Positions 15,677 through 24,300 of a stretch of 32,567 bases of DNA are shown here, in pieces (the first letter of the stretch is position 1; every line of letters starts with the position of its first letter). Under the pieces are notes generated by a model. It was not told the origin of the DNA. It did no database searches and saw nothing but the letters and a program-made list of their open reading frames with translations. Source of the stretch: a virus; IMG/VR virus record IMGVR_UViG_3300047368_000172, positions 1-32,567 of that record; one strand, written 5' to 3'. The position numbers and the translations under genes were made by a program.

Positions 15677-16323
15677 TGGGTTTAGGATTCAACGATGGGT
15701 TTGCCCCCGAGGATTATTCCTTTCAAGAGCCGTTAACTAGGCTTACAGAACAGTTCTGGGATGTTGATGCTTTGCGGCGGGAAGCTCTTGAACAAAAACA
15801 AAGTGCCTATCTGTTTCCAACAAAGGCTGTTACAATTAGAGCAGTCCCACTATCAGATAGAACTCCTGAATTGACAAGGATGTTTAAAGAGTTTACTAAA
15901 AAGTATGGAGACAATTTTGGTTTGACTTCCTGTTCATATATGTATATTGATGCGGGTGAGGAATATCCTTATCATGTAGATAATGTTGTTGGACAAAAAG
16001 TAAGTGACCTTCCACCTGTTTTATGCACAATCAATATACTTGTTGAGGGTTCAGAAACAGCCGTAGAATTTAAAAATCTCGGCGAATATACATATAAGGC
16101 AGCTGTGTTTAACACGTCTGTTATGCACCGCATCACACCTAAAACTGATAGAATTATCGCACGGATTTCATTTAGAGAACTGTCCTTTGAAGACGTTGTC
16201 CAGAGAATAAAAGGTTACATAGAAATAGACCCAGATAAACGTGAATGGGAATATGCCGGTGACGGCACAAAAATATATAAATTAGAAGCTGGCAAACCAA
16301 CTCCAACAGAATACGAGAAGTAA
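15676..16323 (+). CDS. 2-oxoglutarate/Fe(II) dioxygenase-like protein (Asp/Asn hydroxylase type)
   Basis: 215 residues. The beta-helix iron site appears as H100 and D102 (YPYHVDN) and H151 (VMHRITP), with an Arg in DRIIARISF as the likely 2-oxoglutarate ligand. The fold matches aspartyl/asparaginyl beta-hydroxylase-like enzymes. The ATG overlaps the thyX stop (TAATG). The location between thyX and nrdA suggests a role in nucleotide or DNA-base chemistry, but protein hydroxylation is equally possible. It is a different protein from the broken dioxygenase at 8279-8809. Confidence 0.65.
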   Translation: MGLGFNDGFAPEDYSFQEPLTRLTEQFWDVDALRREALEQKQSAYLFPTKAVTIRAVPLSDRTPELTRMFKEFTKKYGDNFGLTSCSYMYIDAGEEYPYHVDNVVGQKVSDLPPVLCTINILVEGSETAVEFKNLGEYTYKAAVFNTSVMHRITPKTDRIIARISFRELSFEDVVQRIKGYIEIDPDKREWEYAGDGTKIYKLEAGKPTPTEYEK

Positions 16324-18123
16324 ATGGCAAAAAGAGAATATTTGGGTCTACAGATTGATGAATCGCGTGACGAGTTGTTTGATAAACTTGGCGTTCAAAG
16401 ATTACAAGAAAGCTACATGCGTGACGAGGAAACAACTCCTCAAGAAAGGTTTGCGTATGTAAGTAAAGCATTTGCTACTGATGATGAACATGCACAACGC
16501 CTTTATGAATATTCTTCTAAACATTGGTTGTCCTATTCTACACCCATTCTTTCATATGGCAGATCCAAACGCGGCATGCCTATCTCATGTTTCTTAAACT
16601 ACATTGAAGATACAGCCGACGGACTTGTGCAAAATTTTAGTGAGACTGCATGGTTGTCCATGCTTGGTGGCGGTGTAGGTATTGGCTTTGGTATTCGTTC
16701 TGCTGATGATAAATCTACAGGCGTTATGCCTCACTTAAAAACTTATGATGCATCTTCACTTGCATATCGTCAAGGTAAAACAAGGCGGGGAAGTTATGCC
16801 GCCTATCTTGATATCTCACATCCTGATATTCTGTTGTTCTTGGAAATGCGTAAGCCGACTGGTGACCAGAATATGAGAACCTTAAATTTACATCATGGTA
16901 TCAATATTAGTGACCGCTTCATGGAAATTGTTGAGCGTTGTATGCAAGACCCTGATGCTGATGATGGTTGGAATCTATGTGACCCACATAGTGGTGCAGT
17001 CCGTGAAACTGTATCTGCAAAGGCGTTGTGGCAAAAAATTCTTGAGTTGCGTATGGAAACAGGTGAACCTTATATCCATTACATTGACACAAGTAACCGC
17101 AACCTGCCAGAGTTTCAGAAAGAACTAGGACTAAAAATTCACCAGTCTAATCTTTGTTCTGAAATTATCCTCCCCACAAATGAAGAACGCACCGCAGTTT
17201 GTTGCCTGTCGTCTGTAAACTTGGAAAACTATGACGCTTGGTCAAGAGACCCATTGTTTCTGAAAGATGTAGCAGAAATGTTAGATAATGTTCTTCAATA
17301 TTTTATTGATAATGCACCCGATACTGTTGCCAGGGCTAAGTTTAGTGCCATCCGTGAACGGAGCATAGGTATCGGCGCCTTGGGTTTCCATGCCTATCTG
17401 CAAAAGAAAAATATTGCATGGGAAGGCGCTGTTGCAAAAGGAACAAACATGAGGATGTTCCGCTTAATTAGGAGTAAATTAGATGAAGCGAATATTCAGT
17501 TGGGCGAGAAACGAGGTGAAGCACCAGACGCTAAAGGAACAGGTAAAAGATTTAGCCATGTTATGGCTATTGCTCCTAACGCTTCCAGTAGCATTATTAT
17601 GGGAAACACTTCGCCTTCTATTGAACCTTTTAGAGCAAATGCCTATAGGCAAGATACTTTATCAGGAGCACACCTTAACAAAAATAAATACCTCGATCAA
17701 CTCATTATGGCAAAGTGTGAAGAAAACAATAAGTTGGATTATGACGAAATTTGGTCCTCAATCATAGCCAATGATGGTTCTGCACAACACTTGTCTTTTC
17801 TATCAGATGAGGAAAAAGATGTATTTAAAACGTCTATGGAAATTGACCAGCGTTGGTTAATTGAACATGCGGCAGATAGACAGAACTTTATTGACCAAGC
17901 ACAGTCACTAAACTTATTTTTCCGCCCTAATGTAAACATCAAATATCTTCATGCAATTCATTATCTTGCATGGAAACAAGGATTGAAAACACTTTATTAT
18001 TGCCGCTCTGAAAAACTTGGTAAGGCTGATAAAGTTTCTAAACGTATTGAAAGAGAAGTAATTAAAGAAATAGATATGCAGGCGTTGATTGATGATGAAA
18101 CTTGTATCGCATGTGAGGGATAG
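16324..18123 (+). CDS. nrdA: ribonucleoside-diphosphate reductase alpha subunit (class I)
   Basis: 599 residues, shorter than E. coli or T4 NrdA (about 750-760) and without an N-terminal ATP cone, so allosteric activity control by dATP is probably missing. Catalytic parts are present: C89 and C294 as the redox pair, NLCSE with N276, C278 (thiyl) and E280, the YY pair in LYYCRSEK, and a C-terminal CIAC (C594, C597) that takes electrons from glutaredoxin. It reduces NDPs to dNDPs with NrdB. It is separated from nrdB by about 5 kb of cassette genes. GAGAAG precedes the ATG. Confidence 0.93.
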   Translation: MAKREYLGLQIDESRDELFDKLGVQRLQESYMRDEETTPQERFAYVSKAFATDDEHAQRLYEYSSKHWLSYSTPILSYGRSKRGMPISCFLNYIEDTADGLVQNFSETAWLSMLGGGVGIGFGIRSADDKSTGVMPHLKTYDASSLAYRQGKTRRGSYAAYLDISHPDILLFLEMRKPTGDQNMRTLNLHHGINISDRFMEIVERCMQDPDADDGWNLCDPHSGAVRETVSAKALWQKILELRMETGEPYIHYIDTSNRNLPEFQKELGLKIHQSNLCSEIILPTNEERTAVCCLSSVNLENYDAWSRDPLFLKDVAEMLDNVLQYFIDNAPDTVARAKFSAIRERSIGIGALGFHAYLQKKNIAWEGAVAKGTNMRMFRLIRSKLDEANIQLGEKRGEAPDAKGTGKRFSHVMAIAPNASSSIIMGNTSPSIEPFRANAYRQDTLSGAHLNKNKYLDQLIMAKCEENNKLDYDEIWSSIIANDGSAQHLSFLSDEEKDVFKTSMEIDQRWLIEHAADRQNFIDQAQSLNLFFRPNVNIKYLHAIHYLAWKQGLKTLYYCRSEKLGKADKVSKRIEREVIKEIDMQALIDDETCIACEG

Positions 18124-18688
18124 CATACCACAAGGCAAACGTATAGGTGTTTGCGTATCAGGTGGTTGGGATAGTGCTGTTCTTTGGCATATTGTTTATG
18201 AAGAATGTAAGCGGCGGGGACAAAGTTGTCGCCCTTATACCGTCCCAAAGATAGATGGTGCAGTTAATTATGCTAACAAAGTTTTAGAGTGGTCGGGGTA
18301 TCCTGGGGTAACAAACGTTGTTGGTAATGTAACCGCACAGGATCCTTCAACGTATGTAACAAGTGGGATCTATGAAATTTTTAAAAAACAATATGCAGAT
18401 ATTGTTTATGTGGCTGTTACAAAATACTATGATGGTATGGAGCCGGAACATGAAAGGCAACATGCCAGTCAATACAATGCAGAAGACATTTGCCTTCAAC
18501 CGTTTAGTAATTTGACAAAAGATAAAACGGTGCAGATGGCTTTTGATTTAGGCATTGCAGAAGACATTATGCCTATCACACATAGTTGCACAGAACGTGA
18601 TGAAGGCAGATGTGGTTATTGTCCGTGGTGTAAGGAACGTAAGTGGGCATTTGAACAAGTAAATAAAATAGACATAGGAGCTCAATAA
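18092..18688 (+). CDS. QueC-like PP-loop protein (7-cyano-7-deazaguanine synthase family)
   Basis: 198 residues. SGGWDS (23-28) is the PP-loop that binds ATP. The C-terminus has C166, C174, C177, C180 (C-x7-CGYC-x2-C then KxR), the zinc site specific to QueC. QueC turns CDG into preQ0, used for queuosine tRNA and for deazaguanine DNA modification in some phages. No other preQ0 or dpd gene is seen in this window, so it may use host intermediates or have a different substrate. ATG 18092 overlaps nrdA by 32 bases; AGGCG lies upstream. A TAATG overlap couples it to the glutaredoxin. Confidence 0.6.
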   Translation: MMKLVSHVRDSIPQGKRIGVCVSGGWDSAVLWHIVYEECKRRGQSCRPYTVPKIDGAVNYANKVLEWSGYPGVTNVVGNVTAQDPSTYVTSGIYEIFKKQYADIVYVAVTKYYDGMEPEHERQHASQYNAEDICLQPFSNLTKDKTVQMAFDLGIAEDIMPITHSCTERDEGRCGYCPWCKERKWAFEQVNKIDIGAQ

Positions 18689-18891
18689 TGCAAGTCAAAA
18701 TTTATTCCAGAGACGATTGTAGATTTTGCAAAGATGCAAAAGACTTTTTAACAGGCATGGACATTGGTTTTGAGGAAGAAACACAGCCTACAGGTATGGT
18801 CCCTCAAATTTATGTTGATGACAAACACATTGGTGGTTATCAAGAATTGTTAGTCTGGGCAGTAGATTATGAGCATGACATTGCTTCTTAG
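18688..18891 (+). CDS. glutaredoxin
   Basis: 67 residues with the redox motif CRFC (residues 11-14), a cis-Pro region TGMVPQIYVDD, and GGYQEL near the C-terminus. These are the typical features of a small glutaredoxin or NrdH-like protein. It probably reduces the C-terminal cysteines of the NrdA encoded upstream. Overlaps both neighbours. Confidence 0.88.
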   Translation: MQVKIYSRDDCRFCKDAKDFLTGMDIGFEEETQPTGMVPQIYVDDKHIGGYQELLVWAVDYEHDIAS

Positions 18892-19627
18892 TGATAAAGA
18901 ACTAGAAACAAGATTACTACAAAAAGTTCCTAATTGGCGGACATACAAATTAAGTATTAAGACACATCGAGGAACTTTTAGTTTATCTTGGGATAGTGTT
19001 GAGGAACTAGCTTTCTACAGCATGTTTCAGATAGGACTAGGTAATGAGAGTGTTCCTTCTTTACAGCATTTTTATGATAATCATAGCCGTAAAAGGCAGG
19101 AGGAATGGTCTCGTAATGAAAACTTAGGTGCATATAATATACCTGAAAATGCAAACGTATTGGACATTGGTTCAGGTGTCGGTATCAATAGTTTGATATT
19201 AAGTTCTTATGCTCCCTCAGCAAAAATAACATTGTTAGATAAAAACAATGGCTGGAAAGATGTTGCCGGTTTGCCCCAAGATTATTTAAATGGTTATGAT
19301 GAAGATGGTTATGTTTTCTACAATGACACCAATCTAACAAAGGAGGCGATGGAAAACAGCAAAATAGAAAATGTAAAGTTTATTGTTCCCGAGGATGAAT
19401 GGGAACAATATGATTTAATTACTTCTACTTGGTCATATGCGTGGCATTATCCACTTGACATATACTGGGAAAAAGTGCTAAACTATTTGAAACCTGGGGG
19501 TATGTTGATGTTGGATATTTGGCATGACAAGGACATACAAAAAATTAGTGAAGCAATGAAATCAGAACCTGAGATGTCTATACATCCTGAGAGTGGATCT
19601 GAGAGGTGCTTATGGGTAAGGCAGTAA
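18869..19627 (+). CDS. SAM-dependent methyltransferase-like protein
   Basis: 252 residues. Motif I NVLDIGSGVGINSLIL (near residue 90-105) binds S-adenosylmethionine, TLLDKNNG gives the acidic loop at the end of strand 2, and LKPGGMLMLD is the post-motif strand. The target is not readable: it could be a sugar, protein or small molecule, and there is no DNA methylase NPPY or DPPY motif. It overlaps the glutaredoxin gene by 23 bases and the SDR gene by 16, so it is part of the nrdA-nrdB cassette. Confidence 0.7.
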   Translation: MSMTLLLSDKELETRLLQKVPNWRTYKLSIKTHRGTFSLSWDSVEELAFYSMFQIGLGNESVPSLQHFYDNHSRKRQEEWSRNENLGAYNIPENANVLDIGSGVGINSLILSSYAPSAKITLLDKNNGWKDVAGLPQDYLNGYDEDGYVFYNDTNLTKEAMENSKIENVKFIVPEDEWEQYDLITSTWSYAWHYPLDIYWEKVLNYLKPGGMLMLDIWHDKDIQKISEAMKSEPEMSIHPESGSERCLWVRQ

Positions 19628-20160
19628 TTGCAATTACAGGGCATTCTACAGGTATAGGTAAAGCCTGTTGGGACTTGTTACAGCATGACAATATTGTGCA
19701 AGGATTCAGCCGCAGTAATGGTTATGATATAGATGATACGGATAGGATTACTAAAGAAGCGAGGGATGCTACTGTATTCATTAATAATGCTTGGAGTGAA
19801 TTTGGTCAGATGCGGATGTTTGAAACAATGTTAAATTTATGGAGTAATGAGCCATCTAAAACTATTATAAATTTAGGTAGCAGATCTGCGTTTCTTAATC
19901 CATATGAAACACGCCGTCCAGAATATACAAGGAGCAAAAGACTTCTACTGAAAGACACCAGGCATTCTTCTTTACGCACAGATAAAAAATGTAGAGTCAG
20001 TATTGTGAATCCGGGTTTTGTAAAAACAAATATGTCAGCACATAATAAGGATGTTAATATGATGACACCCGAATATATTGCAGGAGTCATTAAATGGATT
20101 ATAGAACAACCTATAGACATTGAAATTGGTGAAATTGGAATCTGGACAAATACTCTATGA
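19612..20160 (+). CDS. short-chain dehydrogenase/reductase
   Basis: 182 residues. TGHSTGIG (9-16) is the NAD(P)-binding loop, INNAW (57-61) the NNA element, and YTRSK (Y105, K109) the catalytic YxxxK; a Ser in NLGSRS precedes it. It is shorter than usual (about 250) but keeps the active site. ATG 19612 has GAGG five bases upstream; an earlier GTG at 19606 is less likely. With the epimerase next door it suggests sugar or nucleotide-sugar chemistry. Confidence 0.8.
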   Translation: MGKAVIAITGHSTGIGKACWDLLQHDNIVQGFSRSNGYDIDDTDRITKEARDATVFINNAWSEFGQMRMFETMLNLWSNEPSKTIINLGSRSAFLNPYETRRPEYTRSKRLLLKDTRHSSLRTDKKCRVSIVNPGFVKTNMSAHNKDVNMMTPEYIAGVIKWIIEQPIDIEIGEIGIWTNTL

Positions 20161-21065
20161 ATATATTAATGACAGGATCTTCAGGATTTATTGGCACACA
20201 TTTAACGCCCTATCTTGAAAGTAGAAATCACGTATATCATCTTGAGAGCGACTTGCGAGACCATGATGATGTGAAACTTGAAGTGATAGAGTTCAACCCG
20301 GATATCATTGTGCATTTAGGTGCGCGAACAGAGGTTGAGCAAAGTTTCTATGAGCAAGTAGAATTTAGTGATATTAATTATACGGGGACAGTGAACTTAA
20401 TTGAGGCTGCCTCAACAATTAAGGATTTGAAAAATTTTGTTTTTGCCAGCACCATGGAAGTATATGGACATCAGCCTATCAGTGATGACGTTTTGCAAAA
20501 TATTCGTCCTAATAAATACATTGCATTTGACGAAAACACTATTCCTTACCCCAATGCACCCTATTCCGTTGCAAAGTTTGGGTGCGAAAAATACTTAGAA
20601 TATGCCGGTAGATGTTATGATTTACCTTACACTATCATAAGACAAACTAATTGTTATGGTAGAAAGGATAATAATTTTTTTGTCACTGAACAAATTATTA
20701 CTCAGATGTTGAAAGGCGATGAAGTTAATCTGGGTTACGCAGAACCTTACAGGAACTTTATATACATAGATGATATGCTTGAAGCGTGGACAACGATTGT
20801 AAACGCACCTAAAAAATGTAGGGGCAAACTGTTTACGCTAGGTCCCGATGAACCTATTAAGATTCGAGACTATGCGGATATGATAGCAGAAAAAATGAAT
20901 TGGTCCGGGACAATCAATTGGGATACGAAGCCAAAACGTCCAGGTGAAATTTATTGGTTAAACAGTAATGGAAAGTTGCTGAAAGAAACTACAGGATGGG
21001 AACCAAAGGTCAGTCTTTCTGATGGCCTAGATAGAACTATAGAGTTTTGGCGGAGTAATGTCTAA
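20157..21065 (+). CDS. NAD-dependent nucleotide-sugar epimerase/dehydratase
   Basis: 302 residues, an extended SDR. MTGSSGFIGTHL (5-16) binds NAD, S98 and T99 plus Y136/K140 (YSVAK) form the active site, and TNCYGRKDN, RNFIYIDDM and TTGWEPKVSL are typical of UDP-glucose 4-epimerase or GDP-mannose 4,6-dehydratase relatives. The exact sugar is not clear. It starts in an ATGA overlap with the SDR gene. Confidence 0.85.
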   Translation: MNILMTGSSGFIGTHLTPYLESRNHVYHLESDLRDHDDVKLEVIEFNPDIIVHLGARTEVEQSFYEQVEFSDINYTGTVNLIEAASTIKDLKNFVFASTMEVYGHQPISDDVLQNIRPNKYIAFDENTIPYPNAPYSVAKFGCEKYLEYAGRCYDLPYTIIRQTNCYGRKDNNFFVTEQIITQMLKGDEVNLGYAEPYRNFIYIDDMLEAWTTIVNAPKKCRGKLFTLGPDEPIKIRDYADMIAEKMNWSGTINWDTKPKRPGEIYWLNSNGKLLKETTGWEPKVSLSDGLDRTIEFWRSNV

Positions 21066-23184
21066 AAAGAATTTATATCTTTTTCAACCTCAATACACGA
21101 TGAATTTCCAGGGAACAACACAGAACTGGTTACCATATAGTGTTGGTTGTCTGTGGGCATACGCTATGCAACATGACTTTGTAACCGATAATTACAATCT
21201 TGATGGACTCTTTTTTGCTAGAGACAAACTTTCAGAAGTCATGGAAAAAATTAAAGACCCTGCTGTTGTGGGGTTTAGCACATATGTTTGGAACGAGCAA
21301 TACAATTTACATATGGCGCATGAGATTAAGAAAAAATATCCTGACTGTATAATTTTCTTCGGCGGCCCACAAGTAAACAGGCAGGACTTATTTGATTATC
21401 CTTGGATTGATATTGTAATGTTAAGTGAGGGTGAAAAACAATTTACACAACTACTTAAAGATATACATGAGGGTAAAGATCTACAAAATGTTTATGTCGG
21501 ACAACGTATCACAGATCTAAGTGAATTACCTAGCCCATTTACGACAGGTGTGTTTGATAAAATTATTGCAGACAATCCTCATATTCTATGGCAAACGCCC
21601 TTTGAAACTTCGAGAGGATGTCCTTTTTCCTGCACATTTTGCGATTGGGGTAGTTTAACATATTCCAAGGTCAAGCAGTTTGAGTTTGAAAGACTTGAAG
21701 CAGAAATACTATGGATTAAAAATAATCCTATTGCCTATATTTTTATGGCGGATGCTAACTTTGGTATATTTAAAAACAGAGATGTTGAACTAGCAAAAAT
21801 GTTTCATAAACATTTGGATGATAGTCGCTTAGATAAGATTAATATTCAATTTGCAAAAAATAGTAATGACCATGTAATACAAATTGGACAGGCATTAGGA
21901 AGACTAGGTAAGGGTATTACACTTAGCCAGCAGAGTATGAGTGAAACAACTCTTGAGGAAATTAAAAGAAAAAATATGGATATCAATAAACTTGGTGAGA
22001 TGTTAGAAAAAACTGAGGCAGCTAACCTTGATGCGTATAGTGAAATGATTATTGGATTGCCTGGAGAAACACTTGAATCCTGGAAGACCGGCATGGGTGA
22101 AATACTTGAAGCAGGGCAACATAACTGTGTAGAAGTTTGGTATGCACAAACACTAAAAAACAGTGAAATGTCGTCAGAGGAATCAAGAGAAAAATATGAC
22201 ATTAAGACTGTTCTAGTTAAGGACTATATCTTTTTGTATAATGATCCTGATGATATTCCTGAGTATGTAGAAGTTGTATGTGCTACAAAAGATATGTCTA
22301 CACCTGAAATGGTTGAGGCATACATGTATTCCTGGATGATAGTTAGATTTCATGTGTATGGTTATACATATGTATTGTCAAGATATGCAAGAAAAAAAGG
22401 TATTAGTTATCGAGAGTTCTATGATAAAGTCTTTGAAAAAATTAAAGAGACAAAACATATTGACGAACACTTCCAATCTATCAGAAGAAGTGTTTCTAAA
22501 TATCTTACTGAGGATCAAGCAGGTAAGGATGCAGGTAAAGGCTGGTTTAAATTGCGTAAGAATTTACCTGAACATAGACAGGAATCTGTTGCGGAGAAGG
22601 AAGAAGAAAGAGCCTTTATGTCACCTACATTAGAAGATCGTGCTAAGGGCAATTCCAACATAGCTCGTGCAAGAGCAGAGGGTAGATATGAAGAAGAAAA
22701 AAAGGAAAAAGACCCTCAAATTCTCACTGCCATGAATGAAGTTATTAAGCAAGATAAGTTAAAAAACAATAAAAAAGATAAGAAGGAAGAGGAATCTGAT
22801 GAAACAGTCATGGAAACAGAATCTGCACATTCTTGGCTTTATCAGAAAGAGACGGATTTTGTTGACCACAAACTAGAAATTTATGACATTGCTTGGAGAG
22901 CATTGTTGGAATTGCTTCCTGACACACATACGAGTATCATGGAAATGCAAAGGGCCTATATGTTTGATCCTAGCCACAACTATCCATTTACTGTCAGAGG
23001 CAAAATGGATTTTATTACATTTGAAGAAACACATGATATGAATGAATACAAAGTCGAATCTAATATGACTGCCGTTGGCGGGACATATGACAATAGACGA
23101 AACAGACACCCAGCAAAAAATACACTAATTAATTTAAAACAAACGGAGGACGCCCATGGCGAAGAAATTGAACTTACAGGATGA
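21058..23184 (+). CDS. radical SAM protein with B12-binding-like N-terminus
   Basis: 708 residues. Residues about 1-150 resemble a B12-binding fold (FFGGPQV, LSEGEKQF) but lack the usual DxHxxG base ligand, so cobalamin binding is doubtful. The radical SAM cluster is RGCPFSCTFCDWG (C188, C192, C195), with GxIxGLPGE-type sequence (IIGLPGETLESW). After about residue 480 it has a long Lys/Glu-rich, probably flexible linker, then a C-terminal domain (about 600-708) of unknown type. Similar proteins occur in marine T4-like phages without known function. It overlaps nrdB by 29 bases. Confidence 0.75.
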   Translation: MSKKNLYLFQPQYTMNFQGTTQNWLPYSVGCLWAYAMQHDFVTDNYNLDGLFFARDKLSEVMEKIKDPAVVGFSTYVWNEQYNLHMAHEIKKKYPDCIIFFGGPQVNRQDLFDYPWIDIVMLSEGEKQFTQLLKDIHEGKDLQNVYVGQRITDLSELPSPFTTGVFDKIIADNPHILWQTPFETSRGCPFSCTFCDWGSLTYSKVKQFEFERLEAEILWIKNNPIAYIFMADANFGIFKNRDVELAKMFHKHLDDSRLDKINIQFAKNSNDHVIQIGQALGRLGKGITLSQQSMSETTLEEIKRKNMDINKLGEMLEKTEAANLDAYSEMIIGLPGETLESWKTGMGEILEAGQHNCVEVWYAQTLKNSEMSSEESREKYDIKTVLVKDYIFLYNDPDDIPEYVEVVCATKDMSTPEMVEAYMYSWMIVRFHVYGYTYVLSRYARKKGISYREFYDKVFEKIKETKHIDEHFQSIRRSVSKYLTEDQAGKDAGKGWFKLRKNLPEHRQESVAEKEEERAFMSPTLEDRAKGNSNIARARAEGRYEEEKKEKDPQILTAMNEVIKQDKLKNNKKDKKEEESDETVMETESAHSWLYQKETDFVDHKLEIYDIAWRALLELLPDTHTSIMEMQRAYMFDPSHNYPFTVRGKMDFITFEETHDMNEYKVESNMTAVGGTYDNRRNRHPAKNTLINLKQTEDAHGEEIELTG

Positions 23185-24142
23185 ACGAGATTATTTCAAA
23201 CCTTTTAATTATCCTTGGGCGTATGAAGCATGGTTAAAACATGAACAGTCACATTGGCTACATACAGAAGTTCCTATGGCAGAAGATGTTAAGGACTGGA
23301 AAAATAAGTTGTCAAAGGCAGAACAAGCATTTTTAACAAACATCTTTCGTTTCTTTACGCAGGGTGATATTGATGTAGCAGGTGGTTATGTTACAAATTA
23401 TCTGCCTTACTTCCCACAACCGGAAGTTCGTATGATGCTGTCTGGATTTGCCGCTAGAGAGGCATTACATGTTGCCGCATATTCACATCTCATTGAAACA
23501 CTAGGCATGCCTGAAAGCACTTACAATGAGTTTTTAGAGTATCAAGCAATGGCAGATAAACACGAATACTTTATGGATTTGTCCAGTAAGAATGGGACTA
23601 AGGAATCAGTAGCCACAAACATCGCCGCCTTTTCTGCATTTACAGAAGGTATGCAATTGTTTTCATCCTTCATTATGTTGTTGAACTTCCCACGCCACGG
23701 TAAAATGAAAGGTATGGGTCAGATTGTAACCTGGTCTATTGTTGATGAAACAATGCACGCCGAAAGCATGATTAAACTATTCCGAACCTATGTAGAAGAA
23801 AACTTAGAGATTTGGAATGACGAACTTAAAAGTAATATCTATAACATTGCAGAAAAAATGGTAGAGCTTGAGGATAAGTTTATTGACCTTGCGTTTGCTA
23901 TGGGTGATATGGAAAACCTTACGCCCGAGGATGTAAAGAAATATATTCGTTACATTGCAGACAGACGCCTTATCAGTCTGGGTATGAAGGGTATCTTTAA
24001 GGTCAAAAAGAATCCATTGCTTTGGGTAGAAGAAATGATTAATGCACCTACACATACAAACTTCTTTGAAAACAGAGCAACGGACTATGCCCGTGGTGCA
24101 TTATCGGGTGACTGGCAAGATGTGTGGGGTTCAGCCGCCTAA
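23156..24142 (+). CDS. nrdB: ribonucleoside-diphosphate reductase beta subunit (class I)
   Basis: 328 residues. All metal ligands are found at expected spacing: D71, E102, H105, E164, E198 and H201 (VDETMH). Y109 in ALHVAAY aligns with the radical Tyr122 of E. coli, so it is a tyrosyl-radical enzyme. It supplies the radical to NrdA. A strong GGAGG precedes the ATG, inside the end of the radical SAM gene. The stop overlaps the next ATG (TAATG). Confidence 0.94.
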   Translation: MAKKLNLQDERDYFKPFNYPWAYEAWLKHEQSHWLHTEVPMAEDVKDWKNKLSKAEQAFLTNIFRFFTQGDIDVAGGYVTNYLPYFPQPEVRMMLSGFAAREALHVAAYSHLIETLGMPESTYNEFLEYQAMADKHEYFMDLSSKNGTKESVATNIAAFSAFTEGMQLFSSFIMLLNFPRHGKMKGMGQIVTWSIVDETMHAESMIKLFRTYVEENLEIWNDELKSNIYNIAEKMVELEDKFIDLAFAMGDMENLTPEDVKKYIRYIADRRLISLGMKGIFKVKKNPLLWVEEMINAPTHTNFFENRATDYARGALSGDWQDVWGSAA

Positions 24143-24300
24143 TGAAACCTAGGCTGGAGTGTATTTCCTGTGACGCAATGTTCAGTGTGCAACACGATAT
24201 GGACAACCATTATTATCGTGTTGCATACTGTCCTTTTTGTGGTAGTGAGATTGAACAGGAAGAAGAATTAGAGTTTGACGATATAGATGATGAACAATGA
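24142..24300 (+). CDS. small zinc-ribbon protein, 52 aa
   Basis: Residues C7-x2-C10 and C30-x2-C33 (CPFCGS) form a classic zinc ribbon, followed by an acidic tail (EEELEFDDIDDE). Such proteins bind nucleic acid or act as adaptors for polymerase or other proteins. It is coupled to nrdB by TAATG and overlaps the next gene. The specific role is unknown. Confidence 0.7.
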   Translation: MKPRLECISCDAMFSVQHDMDNHYYRVAYCPFCGSEIEQEEELEFDDIDDEQ

